A stretch of 64,000 nucleotides of DNA from Pimelobacter simplex. Lineage in GTDB: Bacteria > Actinomycetota > Actinomycetes > Propionibacteriales > Nocardioidaceae. The stretch covers positions 124,001 to 188,000 of the forward strand of contig JADCLI010000003.1 of the NCBI GenBank assembly GCA_016803235.1, written 5' to 3'. Numbering within the stretch: position 1 is the stretch's first letter; each line of letters starts with the position of its first letter. The notes beneath the pieces are model-generated. The model was not told the DNA's origin. It saw nothing but the letters and a program-made list of their open reading frames with translations, and did not search any database. Position numbers and translations under genes: made by a program. Positions 1-8,236 of the stretch are shown here, piece by piece.

Positions 1-1020
1 CCGGGCCTGCTCGGTGATCCGGAAGCCCACGCTCTCCGGGCCGACGGTGCCCCCGTCGTCCGCGATGACGGTGCCGCCGCCGATGGCGAGCGAGAGGACG
101 TCGGGGATCCGGAAGTTGCTGCGGACGCCCGCCAGGCTCAGTGCGACCGTGGACTCGCGGGGGAAGCCGCTCTGCAGCAGGCCGATGTCGGCCGTCGTAC
201 CGCCGACGTCGACGACGACCGCGTCCTCGATGCCGGTGAGCAGAGCGGCACCGCGCATCGAGTTCGTGGGACCGGAGGCGATCGTGAAGATCGGGTAGAG
301 CCGGGCTCGCTCGAGGGTCATCACGGTGCCGTCGTTCTGCGAGAGCAGGATGGGCGCCTCGATCCCGGTGGAGGCGACGACCTGCTCGAGCCCGTCGATC
401 ACCCGGGACGCGAGCTCCAGCAGGGACGCGTTGAGGATGGTGGCGTTCTCCCGCTCCAGCAGCCCGACCCGGCCGACCAGCGTCGAGCGGGTGATCGAGA
501 CGTCCGGGAGCTCCTCGGCCAGGACCCGCTCGGCGAGCAGCTCGGGCTCGGGGTTGACCGGGGAGAAGACCGAGCTCAGCGCGATGTGGCGCACGCCGGA
601 CTCGCCGATCTTCCGGGCGACGTCGCGCAGGCCCTCGACGTCGACCTCGCTGAGCGGGGCGCCGTCGAACTGGGCGCCACCCGCGACGATGTGGACGTCG
701 TCTCCGACGACGCCGCGCAGCCGGTCCGGCCAGTCGATCATCGGCAGCAGGCTCTGCGGCGGCGTGGCGAGACGGACGAGCGCCACCCGCTCCAGGCCAC
801 GCGCCTGGGCGATCGCGTTGATGAAGTGCGTGGTGCCGATGAAGACCGAGCCGATGTCGGCCGGGTCGACGTCCGCCAGCACCTCGGTGAGGGCTGCGCG
901 GATGCCGATCGTGACGTCCTCGGTGGTGGGCGACTTGGTCGAGGCGACGACGCGCCGGCCGTCGAGGACCACGGCGTCGGTGTTGGTGCCTCCGACGTCG
1001 ATGCCGATACGAAGGGACAT
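1..1020 (-). CDS. Hydantoinase/oxoprolinase family protein (HyuA-like), 3' end outside window
   Basis: The visible 340 residues are the N-terminal part of a HyuA-type ATP-dependent amidohydrolase. The family hydrolyses cyclic amides such as 5-oxoproline, hydantoins or lactams with an actin/ASKHA fold. The N-terminal phosphate-binding motif RIGIDVGGTNTDAVV and a second one, VVDVGGTTADIG (about residue 270), are visible, as is the conserved SQNDGT segment near residue 235. It is strongly similar along its whole visible length to the complete paralogue at 5579-7153. The start is the ATG after a purine-rich GGAGTGAATCCC stretch. It is the last visible gene of the leftward importer operon, 25 bp beyond the permease, so the importer probably feeds this enzyme. 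The C-terminus is cut by the window edge. Family assignment is firm; the substrate is unknown. Confidence 0.9.
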   Translation of the reverse strand, partial: MSLRIGIDVGGTNTDAVVLDGRRVVASTKSPTTEDVTIGIRAALTEVLADVDPADIGSVFIGTTHFINAIAQARGLERVALVRLATPPQSLLPMIDWPDRLRGVVGDDVHIVAGGAQFDGAPLSEVDVEGLRDVARKIGESGVRHIALSSVFSPVNPEPELLAERVLAEELPDVSITRSTLVGRVGLLERENATILNASLLELASRVIDGLEQVVASTGIEAPILLSQNDGTVMTLERARLYPIFTIASGPTNSMRGAALLTGIEDAVVVDVGGTTADIGLLQSGFPRESTVALSLAGVRSNFRIPDVLSLAIGGGTVIADDGGTVGPESVGFRITEQAR

Positions 1021-1045
1021 GGGATTCACTCCTTGGGAAGGTGGG

Positions 1046-2035
1046 TCAGGCGTCGCGACGCGCGCGGTCGATCCCGACCGCGATGAGGAGGACGACGCCC
1101 TGGACTGCGCCGATCCAGAACTGGGGCATCCCGCTGAGCAGCAGGATGTTGGACAGCACGATGAGGAAGAGCAGGCCGAGCAGGGTGCCGAGCAGGGTGC
1201 CCTGCCCGCCGGAGAACCGGGTGCCGCCGAGCAGGACGGCGGTGAGTGCGAAGAACTCGTTGCCCAGGCCCGCGGACGGGTCGGCCGCGCCGAGAGCGCC
1301 CAGCAGCAGCAGTCCCGCGATGCCCGCGCACAGAGCGCAGATGCCGTAGCAGATCATCGTGACCCGGTCGACGTTCACCCCGGCCAGGCGGGCGGCCTCC
1401 CGGTTGCTGCCGACGGCGTACACGTTGCGCCCGAAGACGGTGCGGTTGAGCAGCACCCACATCAGGCCGAACACGACGGCCGCGATGATGACCGGCGTGC
1501 GGATGCCGAGGACCGAGCCGTTGGCGAGCGAGTCGAGCGCCGGACTGTGGACCGGCTTGCTCGAGCCGTCGAGGATCACCCGCAGCAGGCTCGGCAGGAT
1601 GGTGAAGCTCGCCAGGGTGACGATGAAGAAGTTCATCTTCCCCTTGGCGATGAGCAGGCCGTGCACGAGCACGCCGATGCCGAGCGCGGCCGCGAGGGAG
1701 AGCACGATGACCAGGCCGTCCGCGAGGTGCCAGCCGACGAACAGGAAGACCAGGCCGCCGACGAAGCCCTGCATCGCGCCGGTCGAGAGGTCGAAGCCGA
1801 CCTGCACGACCACGAAGGTCTGGCCGAGCGCCATGATCAGCACCGCGGAGTACGTCGCCAGCTGGACCATCAGGTACGGCCCGCTGCGCAGCTGCGGCAG
1901 GAACGGCAGCGCGACGAGGAACATCGCGACGACGATCGCGAAGAACAGGCCCTGCTGCTTGAGGGTCGACGGGCCGCTCGCCACGACGGGCTCGGGCACC
2001 GAGGACGTCTCGGTCGTGGACTGGGTGATGGTCAT
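1046..2035 (-). CDS. ABC transporter permease, RbsC/BPD_transp_2 family
   Basis: A 329-residue integral membrane protein with about nine hydrophobic segments, the usual size for ribose/xylose-type importer permeases. The cytoplasmic loop GSNREAARLAGV matches the coupling-loop motif of the family (GGNxxAARLAGI). A 40-residue polar N-terminal tail precedes the first membrane span. The ATG start overlaps the end of the ATPase gene by 4 bp (2032-2035), so the two are translationally coupled. With the ATPase and the lipoprotein upstream it makes a complete CUT2-type importer. Transporters of this class carry sugars but also purines, autoinducer-2 and other small molecules. The adjacent HyuA and racemase genes argue for a nitrogenous substrate, which is inference. 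Confidence 0.93.
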   Translation of the reverse strand: MTITQSTTETSSVPEPVVASGPSTLKQQGLFFAIVVAMFLVALPFLPQLRSGPYLMVQLATYSAVLIMALGQTFVVVQVGFDLSTGAMQGFVGGLVFLFVGWHLADGLVIVLSLAAALGIGVLVHGLLIAKGKMNFFIVTLASFTILPSLLRVILDGSSKPVHSPALDSLANGSVLGIRTPVIIAAVVFGLMWVLLNRTVFGRNVYAVGSNREAARLAGVNVDRVTMICYGICALCAGIAGLLLLGALGAADPSAGLGNEFFALTAVLLGGTRFSGGQGTLLGTLLGLLFLIVLSNILLLSGMPQFWIGAVQGVVLLIAVGIDRARRDA

Positions 2036-3585
2036 GACGGGATCTCCTCCGCGGGAGTCGGCGTGGTGGGGTCGGGCAGGTGGGAGCCCAGCGAGGAGGC
2101 GAGGACCTCGTCCTGGCTGACCTGGGCGATGGGGCGGTCCAGGACGACCGAGCCGTCACGTACGACGACCACCCGGTCGCAGAGCTCGAAGAGCTCCTCG
2201 AACTCGCTGCAGACGGCGACGACCGCGCTGCCCCCGGCGGCCGCGGTCGCGAGGGCCGCGTGGATGGCGCCACGGGCGCTGGCGTCGACGCCCTGGGTCG
2301 GCTCGTCGGCGATGACGACCTTGGCCCCGCGCGACAGCGCGCGGCCGACGACGAGCTTCTGCTGGTTGCCTCCGGAGAGCAGGGCCGCGTGCCGCTCGGG
2401 GTCTCGTGGGCGGACCTCGAAGCGGTCGATGAGGGCCGCGCTCTCGGCCTGCTCGGCGGCGCGCCGGCGGAACGGGCCACGGCGCACGGTCGGGTCCTCG
2501 CGGCCGACCAGGAGGTTGGCCGCGACCGACTGGTTCCCCAGGATCGCCGTGACCTGGCGGTCCTCCGGGATGTAGGCGACGCCCGCGGCCTGCGCCGAGC
2601 GGATGCTGCCCAGCCGGAACGCCGTCCCGTCCACCGTCACCCGGCCCTCAGCGGGGTGGGCCCCGGCCAGCACGGAGGCCAGCCGCGAGCGGCCGCTTCC
2701 GCTCTGGCCGGCGATCCCGACGATCTCGCCGGCGTGCACCTGGAGGTGCTCGACGTGGAGACCGCGCCAGCCGCGCAGGCCCGACGCCTCCAGGACGACG
2801 TGTCCGCGGTCGGGGCGGTGGGCGGGCCGGTTCTCGCGCTCCTCGGCCGAGAGCAGGCGCACGATCTGGTGCTCGGTCTGTGGGGTGACCGGACCGGTGT
2901 GGCTGACCAGGCCGTTGCGCAGGACGACGACGTCGTCGGCGAGCTCGAGCACGTCGCGCAGCCGGTGCGAGACGATGAGGACGGTGCCACCCTCACCGAC
3001 GAAGCGGCGGATCAGCGCGTGCAGGGCCTGGACGCCGTCCTCGTCGAGGACGGCGGTCGGCTCGTCGAGCATCAGCACCACGGGCCTGCGTGCCATCGCG
3101 GCCGCCAGCTGCACCAGCTGGCGCGAGGACTTGTTGAGGGTCGAGGTGACCCGGTCGAGCACCTCGGCGGGCAGCAGCCCCTCCAGGTACCGGGCGGCCA
3201 GCCGCCGGCCCGCCCGGTCACGGAGGAATGGCCCCCGGGCAGCCTCGGGGCGCCCGAGGCTGACGTTCTGCCACACGGTGAGGTGGCCGGCGAGCGTCGG
3301 CTCCTGGGGGACCAGCACGATGCCGGCGTCCTGGGCCGAGGCGAGCCCGCGGACCGGGCGCCCGCTGGGCCCCTCGACCTGTCCGGAGGACGGGTCGAGG
3401 AGCCCGGACACGACCCGGAGCAGGGTGGACTTGCCGGATCCGTTCGCACCGACGACGGCGGTCACGACGCCCCGGCGGAAGGAGACGTCGACCCCGGCGA
3501 GCGCCTTCGTCGCGCCGTACAGCTTGGTCACGCCGGTGACGACGACGCTGCTGGTCGGCATGGCCTGTTCCTGGATCGTGCTCAT
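2032..3585 (-). CDS. ABC transporter ATP-binding protein, RbsA/MglA type (two ATPase domains)
   Basis: A 517-residue duplicated ATPase energising the neighbouring permease. The N-terminal half has a canonical Walker A (GANGSGKST, about residue 45) and Walker B (VLMLDEPT). The C-terminal half has a degenerate Walker A (GQSGSGRSR) but a good signature (LSGGNQQKLVVGRAL) and VIADEPT. This asymmetry is typical of CUT2 ATPases. The N-terminal half lacks a standard LSGGQ signature; the equivalent place reads LNKSSRQLVQLA, also common in RbsA-like proteins. The start ATG lies 4 bp from the stop of the binding-protein gene. Substrate specificity cannot be read from an ATPase. Confidence 0.93.
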   Translation of the reverse strand: MSTIQEQAMPTSSVVVTGVTKLYGATKALAGVDVSFRRGVVTAVVGANGSGKSTLLRVVSGLLDPSSGQVEGPSGRPVRGLASAQDAGIVLVPQEPTLAGHLTVWQNVSLGRPEAARGPFLRDRAGRRLAARYLEGLLPAEVLDRVTSTLNKSSRQLVQLAAAMARRPVVLMLDEPTAVLDEDGVQALHALIRRFVGEGGTVLIVSHRLRDVLELADDVVVLRNGLVSHTGPVTPQTEHQIVRLLSAEERENRPAHRPDRGHVVLEASGLRGWRGLHVEHLQVHAGEIVGIAGQSGSGRSRLASVLAGAHPAEGRVTVDGTAFRLGSIRSAQAAGVAYIPEDRQVTAILGNQSVAANLLVGREDPTVRRGPFRRRAAEQAESAALIDRFEVRPRDPERHAALLSGGNQQKLVVGRALSRGAKVVIADEPTQGVDASARGAIHAALATAAAGGSAVVAVCSEFEELFELCDRVVVVRDGSVVLDRPIAQVSQDEVLASSLGSHLPDPTTPTPAEEIPS

Positions 3586-3589
3586 CGGC

Positions 3590-4648
3590 TCAGAAGCCCG
3601 ACGGGATCTTGATGTACGTCTGGCGCTCGGTCCACGGCTTGTAGTCGCCGACGTTGTCCTTCGTGTACACCTGCCCGAGCGGAGCCTCGACGACCTCGTT
3701 GTCCAGCTCCTCGCCGGAGAGGGCGCGCTGGACGAGACCGGCCATCGCCTTGCCGTAGTCGAGACCGTTGAAGTCGTAGGACAGCGCGAGGGTGCCGTCC
3801 TCGATCTGGGCGATGTTGGTGTCCTCGCCCGCCATGGTGCCGATGACCACCTTGTCCGCGACCCCTGCCTGGCGGGCGGCGGCGATGGCGCCGGTGGCCG
3901 AGGCCGAGTTGTAGACGACCAGCGCCCGCAGGTTGGGGAACTTCTGGAAGATGGTCTGGGCCACCCGCTGAGCCTCGGGCGCGTCGTCCTTGAGGTTGCG
4001 CTGGTTGTCGGGGTCGCCGACGACCTTCATGCCACCGGCCTCGAGGCCCTTGACCGCGCCGCGGACGGCGGCCTCGATGTTGTCGGTGGGGATGCCCGAG
4101 AGGACCGAGGCCTCGCCCTGGCCTCCGGCGACCTCGGCGAGCGCCTCGCCGGTGTCGGCGCCGCGCTGCTCGTCGGGGAACTTGAGCTTGCCCGTCACGT
4201 CCAGCCCGCCGAGGTCCTGGAAGGTGAAGATCGGGATGCCCGCCGCGTTGGCGGCCTCGACGCCGGGCCGGATGGCGTTGGCGTCGAGCGGGAAGGTGAC
4301 GATCGCGTCGACGCCCTGCGCGATGCCCTCGTTGATCCGCTGGTTGCCGGCGGCGAGGTCGATCTGGTTCTGCGCGTTGAGCTGGAAGACCCGCGCCATC
4401 GTGGCACCCTGCTTGTTCAGCTCCGCGGCGAGGCCCTGCGCCAGACCGTCGAGAAGGGCGTTGCCGGGCACGCCGTCGACGTAGAGGATCTTCTTGCCGG
4501 CGAGCGCGCCGTCGGCGTCGACGCTCGCCTCCGCGAGCGGCTTGGTGCCGCCCGCCGCGTCCGCCGATCCCGTGGAACCGGTGCCACACGCCGCCAGAGC
4601 GAGCGCCGTGACACCGGCCAGGAGGGGTGCGGTGAGGAATCGCTTCAT
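3590..4648 (-). CDS. Substrate-binding lipoprotein of the RbsABC-type importer
   Basis: A 352-residue periplasmic-binding-protein-like (type I, Peripla_BP_4) lipoprotein. It begins with a signal peptide and lipobox (LAAC, Cys about residue 21), followed by a Gly/Ser/Thr-rich linker. The mature protein has the alternating beta/alpha pattern of sugar-binding proteins, including AIVTFPLDANAIRPGVEAAN and DKVVIGTMAGEDTN. It delivers substrate to the permease and ATPase encoded just downstream in the same leftward operon. It is transcribed divergently from the racemase gene at 4863, so both units probably share the 214-bp control region. The ligand is not predictable here. Confidence 0.92.
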   Translation of the reverse strand: MKRFLTAPLLAGVTALALAACGTGSTGSADAAGGTKPLAEASVDADGALAGKKILYVDGVPGNALLDGLAQGLAAELNKQGATMARVFQLNAQNQIDLAAGNQRINEGIAQGVDAIVTFPLDANAIRPGVEAANAAGIPIFTFQDLGGLDVTGKLKFPDEQRGADTGEALAEVAGGQGEASVLSGIPTDNIEAAVRGAVKGLEAGGMKVVGDPDNQRNLKDDAPEAQRVAQTIFQKFPNLRALVVYNSASATGAIAAARQAGVADKVVIGTMAGEDTNIAQIEDGTLALSYDFNGLDYGKAMAGLVQRALSGEELDNEVVEAPLGQVYTKDNVGDYKPWTERQTYIKIPSGF

Positions 4649-4862
4649 GTGCTGTCTCCAGGTGTCTGTCCGAGGAGGTCGGTTGGTTCAGCTCCCCCGA
4701 GGTGCCGTGACAGCGATCGAACCGCCAGAGGTGTCCCGGGTCACTGGGCAGATGGCACAGGAAGGGCACCCGAACCGGGCGTTGCGCCCGGCGCGGGCCC
4801 GTGCGCCGCCGCCTAGTGTCCCGGTCAGAGCCCCGCTGAACGCGAGCCCGAGGAGACGACCC
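4649..4862. promoter_or_regulatory. Divergent control region between importer operon and racemase-HyuA-DUF917 operon
   Basis: The 214 bp hold no convincing ORF. A Shine-Dalgarno-like GAGGAG precedes the rightward ATG. A 7-bp inverted repeat CCGGGCG-ttg-CGCCCGG lies at 4775-4791, and a CCTAGTGT stretch near 4812 could be a rightward -10 region. A natural regulator would be the PucR protein encoded at 9301-10815, but no binding site can be assigned from sequence alone. Confidence 0.45.
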
Positions 4863-5582
4863 ATGCACCTGCGCGTGATCCTGCCGATCATCGGCGACAC
4901 CTTCACCGAGCAGATCCGGACCGAGGTGAGCGCCTGGGTGACACCGGGGACCGAGGTCGACGTCGTCTCGCTGCCGCGCGGTCCGGCCAGCATCGAGAGC
5001 GAGTACGACGAGGCGCTCGCCGGTCCCGGCATCCTCCAGCGGGTCCACGAGGCGACCCGCGACGGCGCCGACGCGATCTTCGTCAGCTGCGGCGCGGACC
5101 CCGCGATCCCGGCCGCGCGCGAGATCACCGACGTCCCGGTCGTCGGCGGCTTCGAGCCGGCGATGCTCACGGCACTGACCCTCGGCGAGCGGATCGGGAT
5201 CCTGCAGGTGCTGCCGAACGTGCTGCCGATGCTGCGCAGCCTCGCCCGCCGCCACGCCATCGGTGATCGCCTCGGCACCATCCGGGTGATCGACCTCCCG
5301 GTGCTGGGCCTGGCCCACGACGACGTGCTCGTCGACCGGCTGGCCGAGCAGGCGCGCTCCGCGGTGCACAGCGGCGAGGCGGACGTGCTGGTGCTCGGCT
5401 GCACCGGCATGCTCGGCGTCGCGGCGGCGGTCGAGGAGCGGCTGGCGGCGGAGGGGCTCGCCGTACCGGTGGTGGACCCGACCGCGGCCGCCGTGCTGTG
5501 GTTGGAGGCCCAGGTGCGGATGCGCCTGACCGCCAGCCGGACGACGTACCTCACCCCGCCCGCGAAGGAGCGCATCGCATGA
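4863..5582 (+). CDS. Asp/Glu/hydantoin racemase superfamily protein (copy 1)
   Basis: A 239-residue protein of the aspartate/glutamate/hydantoin racemase fold. The two catalytic cysteine regions are visible: FVSCGADPAIPAAREI (near residue 78) and LGCTGMLGVA (near residue 180), as expected for the two-cysteine, cofactor-free mechanism. The first motif has SCGADP rather than the more usual SCFxDP. The ATG follows GAGGAGACGACCC and gives the same 239-residue length as the paralogue at 10930, so longer upstream reading is rejected. It overlaps the next gene by ATGA. A role in epimerising a hydantoin, carbamoyl amino acid or related acid before HyuA hydrolysis is inferred from context. Confidence 0.88.
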   Translation: MHLRVILPIIGDTFTEQIRTEVSAWVTPGTEVDVVSLPRGPASIESEYDEALAGPGILQRVHEATRDGADAIFVSCGADPAIPAAREITDVPVVGGFEPAMLTALTLGERIGILQVLPNVLPMLRSLARRHAIGDRLGTIRVIDLPVLGLAHDDVLVDRLAEQARSAVHSGEADVLVLGCTGMLGVAAAVEERLAAEGLAVPVVDPTAAAVLWLEAQVRMRLTASRTTYLTPPAKERIA

Positions 5583-7153
5583 CCGGCCTGCTGCGTCTCG
5601 GCATCGACGTCGGTGGCACCAACACCGACGCCGTCCTCATCGACGGTCAGCGCGTCGTCGCGGCGACCAAGACGTCCACCACCTCCGACGTGACGAGCGG
5701 GATCGTCGCGGCCATCGCCGACCTCGAGACCAGCTCGGGGTTCGATCCCGCGCAGGTCTCGGCCGTGATGATCGGCACGACCCACTTCATCAACGCCCTC
5801 GTCGAGGGCACCCGGCTGACCCCGACCGCCGCGATCCGCTTCGGCCTTCCGGCCACCAGCGCGCTGCCGCCGCTGGTGGACTGGCCCGACCGCCTGCGCG
5901 CGGTCATCGGCGGGCACAGCTACCTGTGCCACGGCGGGCACGAGTACGACGGCAGCCAGATCGCCGACTTCGACGAGCGCGAGCTCCGCGAGGTCGTGGA
6001 CAAGGCACTGCAGGCCGGCGCCCGCTCGTTCGCCGTCTCCTCGGTGTTCTCCCCCGTCAACGCCGAGTTCGAGCTCCGGGCCGCACAGGTGATCGCGGAG
6101 GTCGCCCCGGGAGCGCCGATCAGCCTGTCGCACGACATCGGCCGGATGGGCCTGCTGGGCCGGGAGAACGCCACGGTGATCAACGCCGCCCTGCGCGACC
6201 TCGCGGACCAGGTGACCACGGGCCTGAGCCAGACGGTCACCTCCGCCGGGATCGCGGCGCCGGTCTTCCTCAGCCAGAACGACGGCACCCTGATGGACGT
6301 CGACTACGCCCGCCGCTACCCGGTCGCGACCTTCGCCTCCGGTCCGACGAACTCGATGCGCGGCGCGGCCTTCCTCTCCCAGCAGCTGGACTGCGCGGTC
6401 GTCGACGTCGGGGGCACCACCACCGACGTCGGCATCCTGCAGAGCGGCTTCCCCCGCGAGGCGTCCTCCGACGTCGCGGTCGCCGGGGTGCAGACCAACT
6501 TCCGGATGCCCGACGTCCTCTCCGTGGGCATCGGCGGCGGCAGCCTCGTCGACGGCGACGCCGCGGCACCGCTGGTCGGCCCGCAGAGCGTCGGCTACCG
6601 GCTGACCGAGCAGGCCCTCGTCTTCGGCGGCGACCGGCTCACCGCGACCGACCTGGCCGTGGCCGCGGGCCTCGCCGACATCGGCGACCGGGACCGGGTG
6701 GCCCACCTGGACGCGGCGTTCGTCCGCGCGGCGCTCGACGGGATCGGCGAGCGGATGGGCGAGATCGTCGACCGGATGCGGATCTCGGCCGACCCGGTGC
6801 CGGTCGTCGCGGTCGGCGGCGGATCGATCCTGGTGCCCGACGAGCTGGTCGGCGCCTCGAGCGTCATGCGGCCGGAGCACCACGCCGTCGCCAACGCGAT
6901 CGGCGCCGCCATCGCCGAGGTCGGTGGCGAGGTCGACCGGGTCTTCTCGGTGAGCCCGGGACAGCGCGAGGCCGTCCTGGACGAGGCTCGCCAGGAGGCC
7001 GTGGACCGGGCGACCGCCGCCGGGGCGCGGCCCGGCTCGGTGCGCGTGGTCGACATCGAGGAAGTGCCCCTCGCCTATCTGCCCGGCAACGCCACCCGGA
7101 TCCGGGTCAAGGCAGTCGGAGAGCTCTCCCTGGGAGGAGACCACCATGCGTGA
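5579..7153 (+). CDS. Hydantoinase/oxoprolinase family protein (HyuA-like), complete copy
   Basis: A 524-residue protein with the Hydant_A_N domain (RLGIDVGGTNTDAV at the N-terminus) and the hydantoinase A domain (VVDVGGTTTDVGIL near residue 280; VGGGSILVPDEL near residue 418). It is shorter than the roughly 700-residue HyuA or 5-oxoprolinase alpha halves. This matches a subgroup that travels with DUF917 genes instead of HyuB, and no HyuB gene is visible in the window. It overlaps the racemase gene by ATGA and the DUF917 gene by 8 bp, which indicates coupled expression. The likely reaction is ATP-dependent opening of a cyclic amide or a related acyl phosphorylation; this is family-level inference. 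Confidence 0.9.
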   Translation: MTGLLRLGIDVGGTNTDAVLIDGQRVVAATKTSTTSDVTSGIVAAIADLETSSGFDPAQVSAVMIGTTHFINALVEGTRLTPTAAIRFGLPATSALPPLVDWPDRLRAVIGGHSYLCHGGHEYDGSQIADFDERELREVVDKALQAGARSFAVSSVFSPVNAEFELRAAQVIAEVAPGAPISLSHDIGRMGLLGRENATVINAALRDLADQVTTGLSQTVTSAGIAAPVFLSQNDGTLMDVDYARRYPVATFASGPTNSMRGAAFLSQQLDCAVVDVGGTTTDVGILQSGFPREASSDVAVAGVQTNFRMPDVLSVGIGGGSLVDGDAAAPLVGPQSVGYRLTEQALVFGGDRLTATDLAVAAGLADIGDRDRVAHLDAAFVRAALDGIGERMGEIVDRMRISADPVPVVAVGGGSILVPDELVGASSVMRPEHHAVANAIGAAIAEVGGEVDRVFSVSPGQREAVLDEARQEAVDRATAAGARPGSVRVVDIEEVPLAYLPGNATRIRVKAVGELSLGGDHHA

Positions 7154-8210
7154 GATCACCGTCGACGACCTTCCCGACATCGCCCGCGGGGCGGCCGTCC
7201 TGGGCACCGGCGGAGGGGGCGACCCCTACATCGGCCGGCTGCTCGCCCAGGAGGCGATGCGCCGGCACGGACCGGTGCCCCTGGTCGACCCGATGGACCT
7301 GCCCGACGACGCCGTCGTGATCCCCACCGCGGTGATGGGCGCACCCACCGTGATGCTGGAGAAGCTGCCGTCCGGCACCGAGCTGGTCACGGCGCTGCGG
7401 GCGCTGGAGGACCTGATCGGCAAGAGGGCCACACACACCGTCTCGATCGAGGCCGGCGGGCTCAACTCGGTGATCCCGTTCGCCACCGCAGCCGAGGTCG
7501 GCCTGCCGATGGTGGACGCCGACGGCATGGGCCGGGCGTTCCCGGAGCTGCAGATGCTGATGCCGACCCTGGGCGGGATCAGCGCGACGCCGATGGCCAT
7601 CGCCGACGAGCGCGGCAACGCGATCAGCATGACCACCCTCGACAACGCCTGGGCGGAGCGCTTCGCGCGGACGGCCACCATCGAGATGGGCTGCAGCTCC
7701 GCGGTCAGCCTCTACGCGCTGACCGGGAAGCAGACCAAGGAGTTCATGGTCCACGGCACCATCTCGCTCACCCAACGGATCGGCGTCGCCATCCGGGAGG
7801 CCGCGGCAGCGCATCGCGACCCGGTCGCCGCCACCGCCGAGGTGCTCGGCGGGCGCCGGGTCTTCCGCGGCAAGCTGGTCGACGTCCGCCGCGGCACCGA
7901 GGGCGGCTTCGCCCGCGGTGAGGTCCGGCTCGAGGGCCTCGGCGAGGATCTCGGCTCCCACTTGGACATCGCCGTCCAGAACGAGAACCTCGTCGCAGTC
8001 CGTGACGGCGTCGTGCTCGCGAGCGTGCCCGACCTGATCTGCGTGCTCGACACCGACACCGGCGAGCCGGTCACGACCGAGATGCTGCGCTACGGCCTGC
8101 GGGTCAGCGTCGTGGTCGCGCCCTGCGACCCGCGGTGGCGCAGCCCCGAGGGGCTCGCGCTCACCGGACCGGCGTACTTCGGCTACGACCACGAGTACGT
8201 GCCGGTCTGA
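7146..8210 (+). CDS. DUF917 family protein (copy 1)
   Basis: A 354-residue DUF917 (S-methyl-thiohydantoin desulfurase N-terminal domain) protein. Family hallmarks are the early glycine-rich LGTGGGGDPYIG motif, EAGGLNSVIPFATAAEVGLP, VDADGMGRAFPELQM and a C-terminal region with VPDLICVLDTDTGEPV. DUF917 proteins repeatedly neighbour HyuA-family genes. A structural or catalytic partnership with HyuA is inferred. The ATG at 7146 lies inside the end of hyuA and follows GGGAGGAGACC, a strong ribosome binding site. A second, diverged DUF917 gene follows 26 bp downstream. Confidence 0.87.
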   Translation: MREITVDDLPDIARGAAVLGTGGGGDPYIGRLLAQEAMRRHGPVPLVDPMDLPDDAVVIPTAVMGAPTVMLEKLPSGTELVTALRALEDLIGKRATHTVSIEAGGLNSVIPFATAAEVGLPMVDADGMGRAFPELQMLMPTLGGISATPMAIADERGNAISMTTLDNAWAERFARTATIEMGCSSAVSLYALTGKQTKEFMVHGTISLTQRIGVAIREAAAAHRDPVAATAEVLGGRRVFRGKLVDVRRGTEGGFARGEVRLEGLGEDLGSHLDIAVQNENLVAVRDGVVLASVPDLICVLDTDTGEPVTTEMLRYGLRVSVVVAPCDPRWRSPEGLALTGPAYFGYDHEYVPV

Positions 8211-8236
8211 CCGGCCCCTCTGGGATCATCGCTGCT

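Noticed and set aside
326..2575. A 749-codon open frame on the plus strand opposite the HyuA and permease genes
   Set aside because: Ser/Arg/Thr-rich low-complexity translation without family features; it is the antisense shadow of GC-rich codon bias over well-recognised minus-strand genes.
4494..5582. A longer racemase copy 1 beginning inside the divergent lipoprotein gene
   Set aside because: The extra N-terminus has no counterpart in copy 2; ATG 4863 gives the same 239-residue length.
4688..7207. An 839-codon open frame on the minus strand opposite racemase and HyuA genes
   Set aside because: His/Asp/Arg-rich translation typical of antisense frames; the plus strand carries complete racemase and HyuA motifs.
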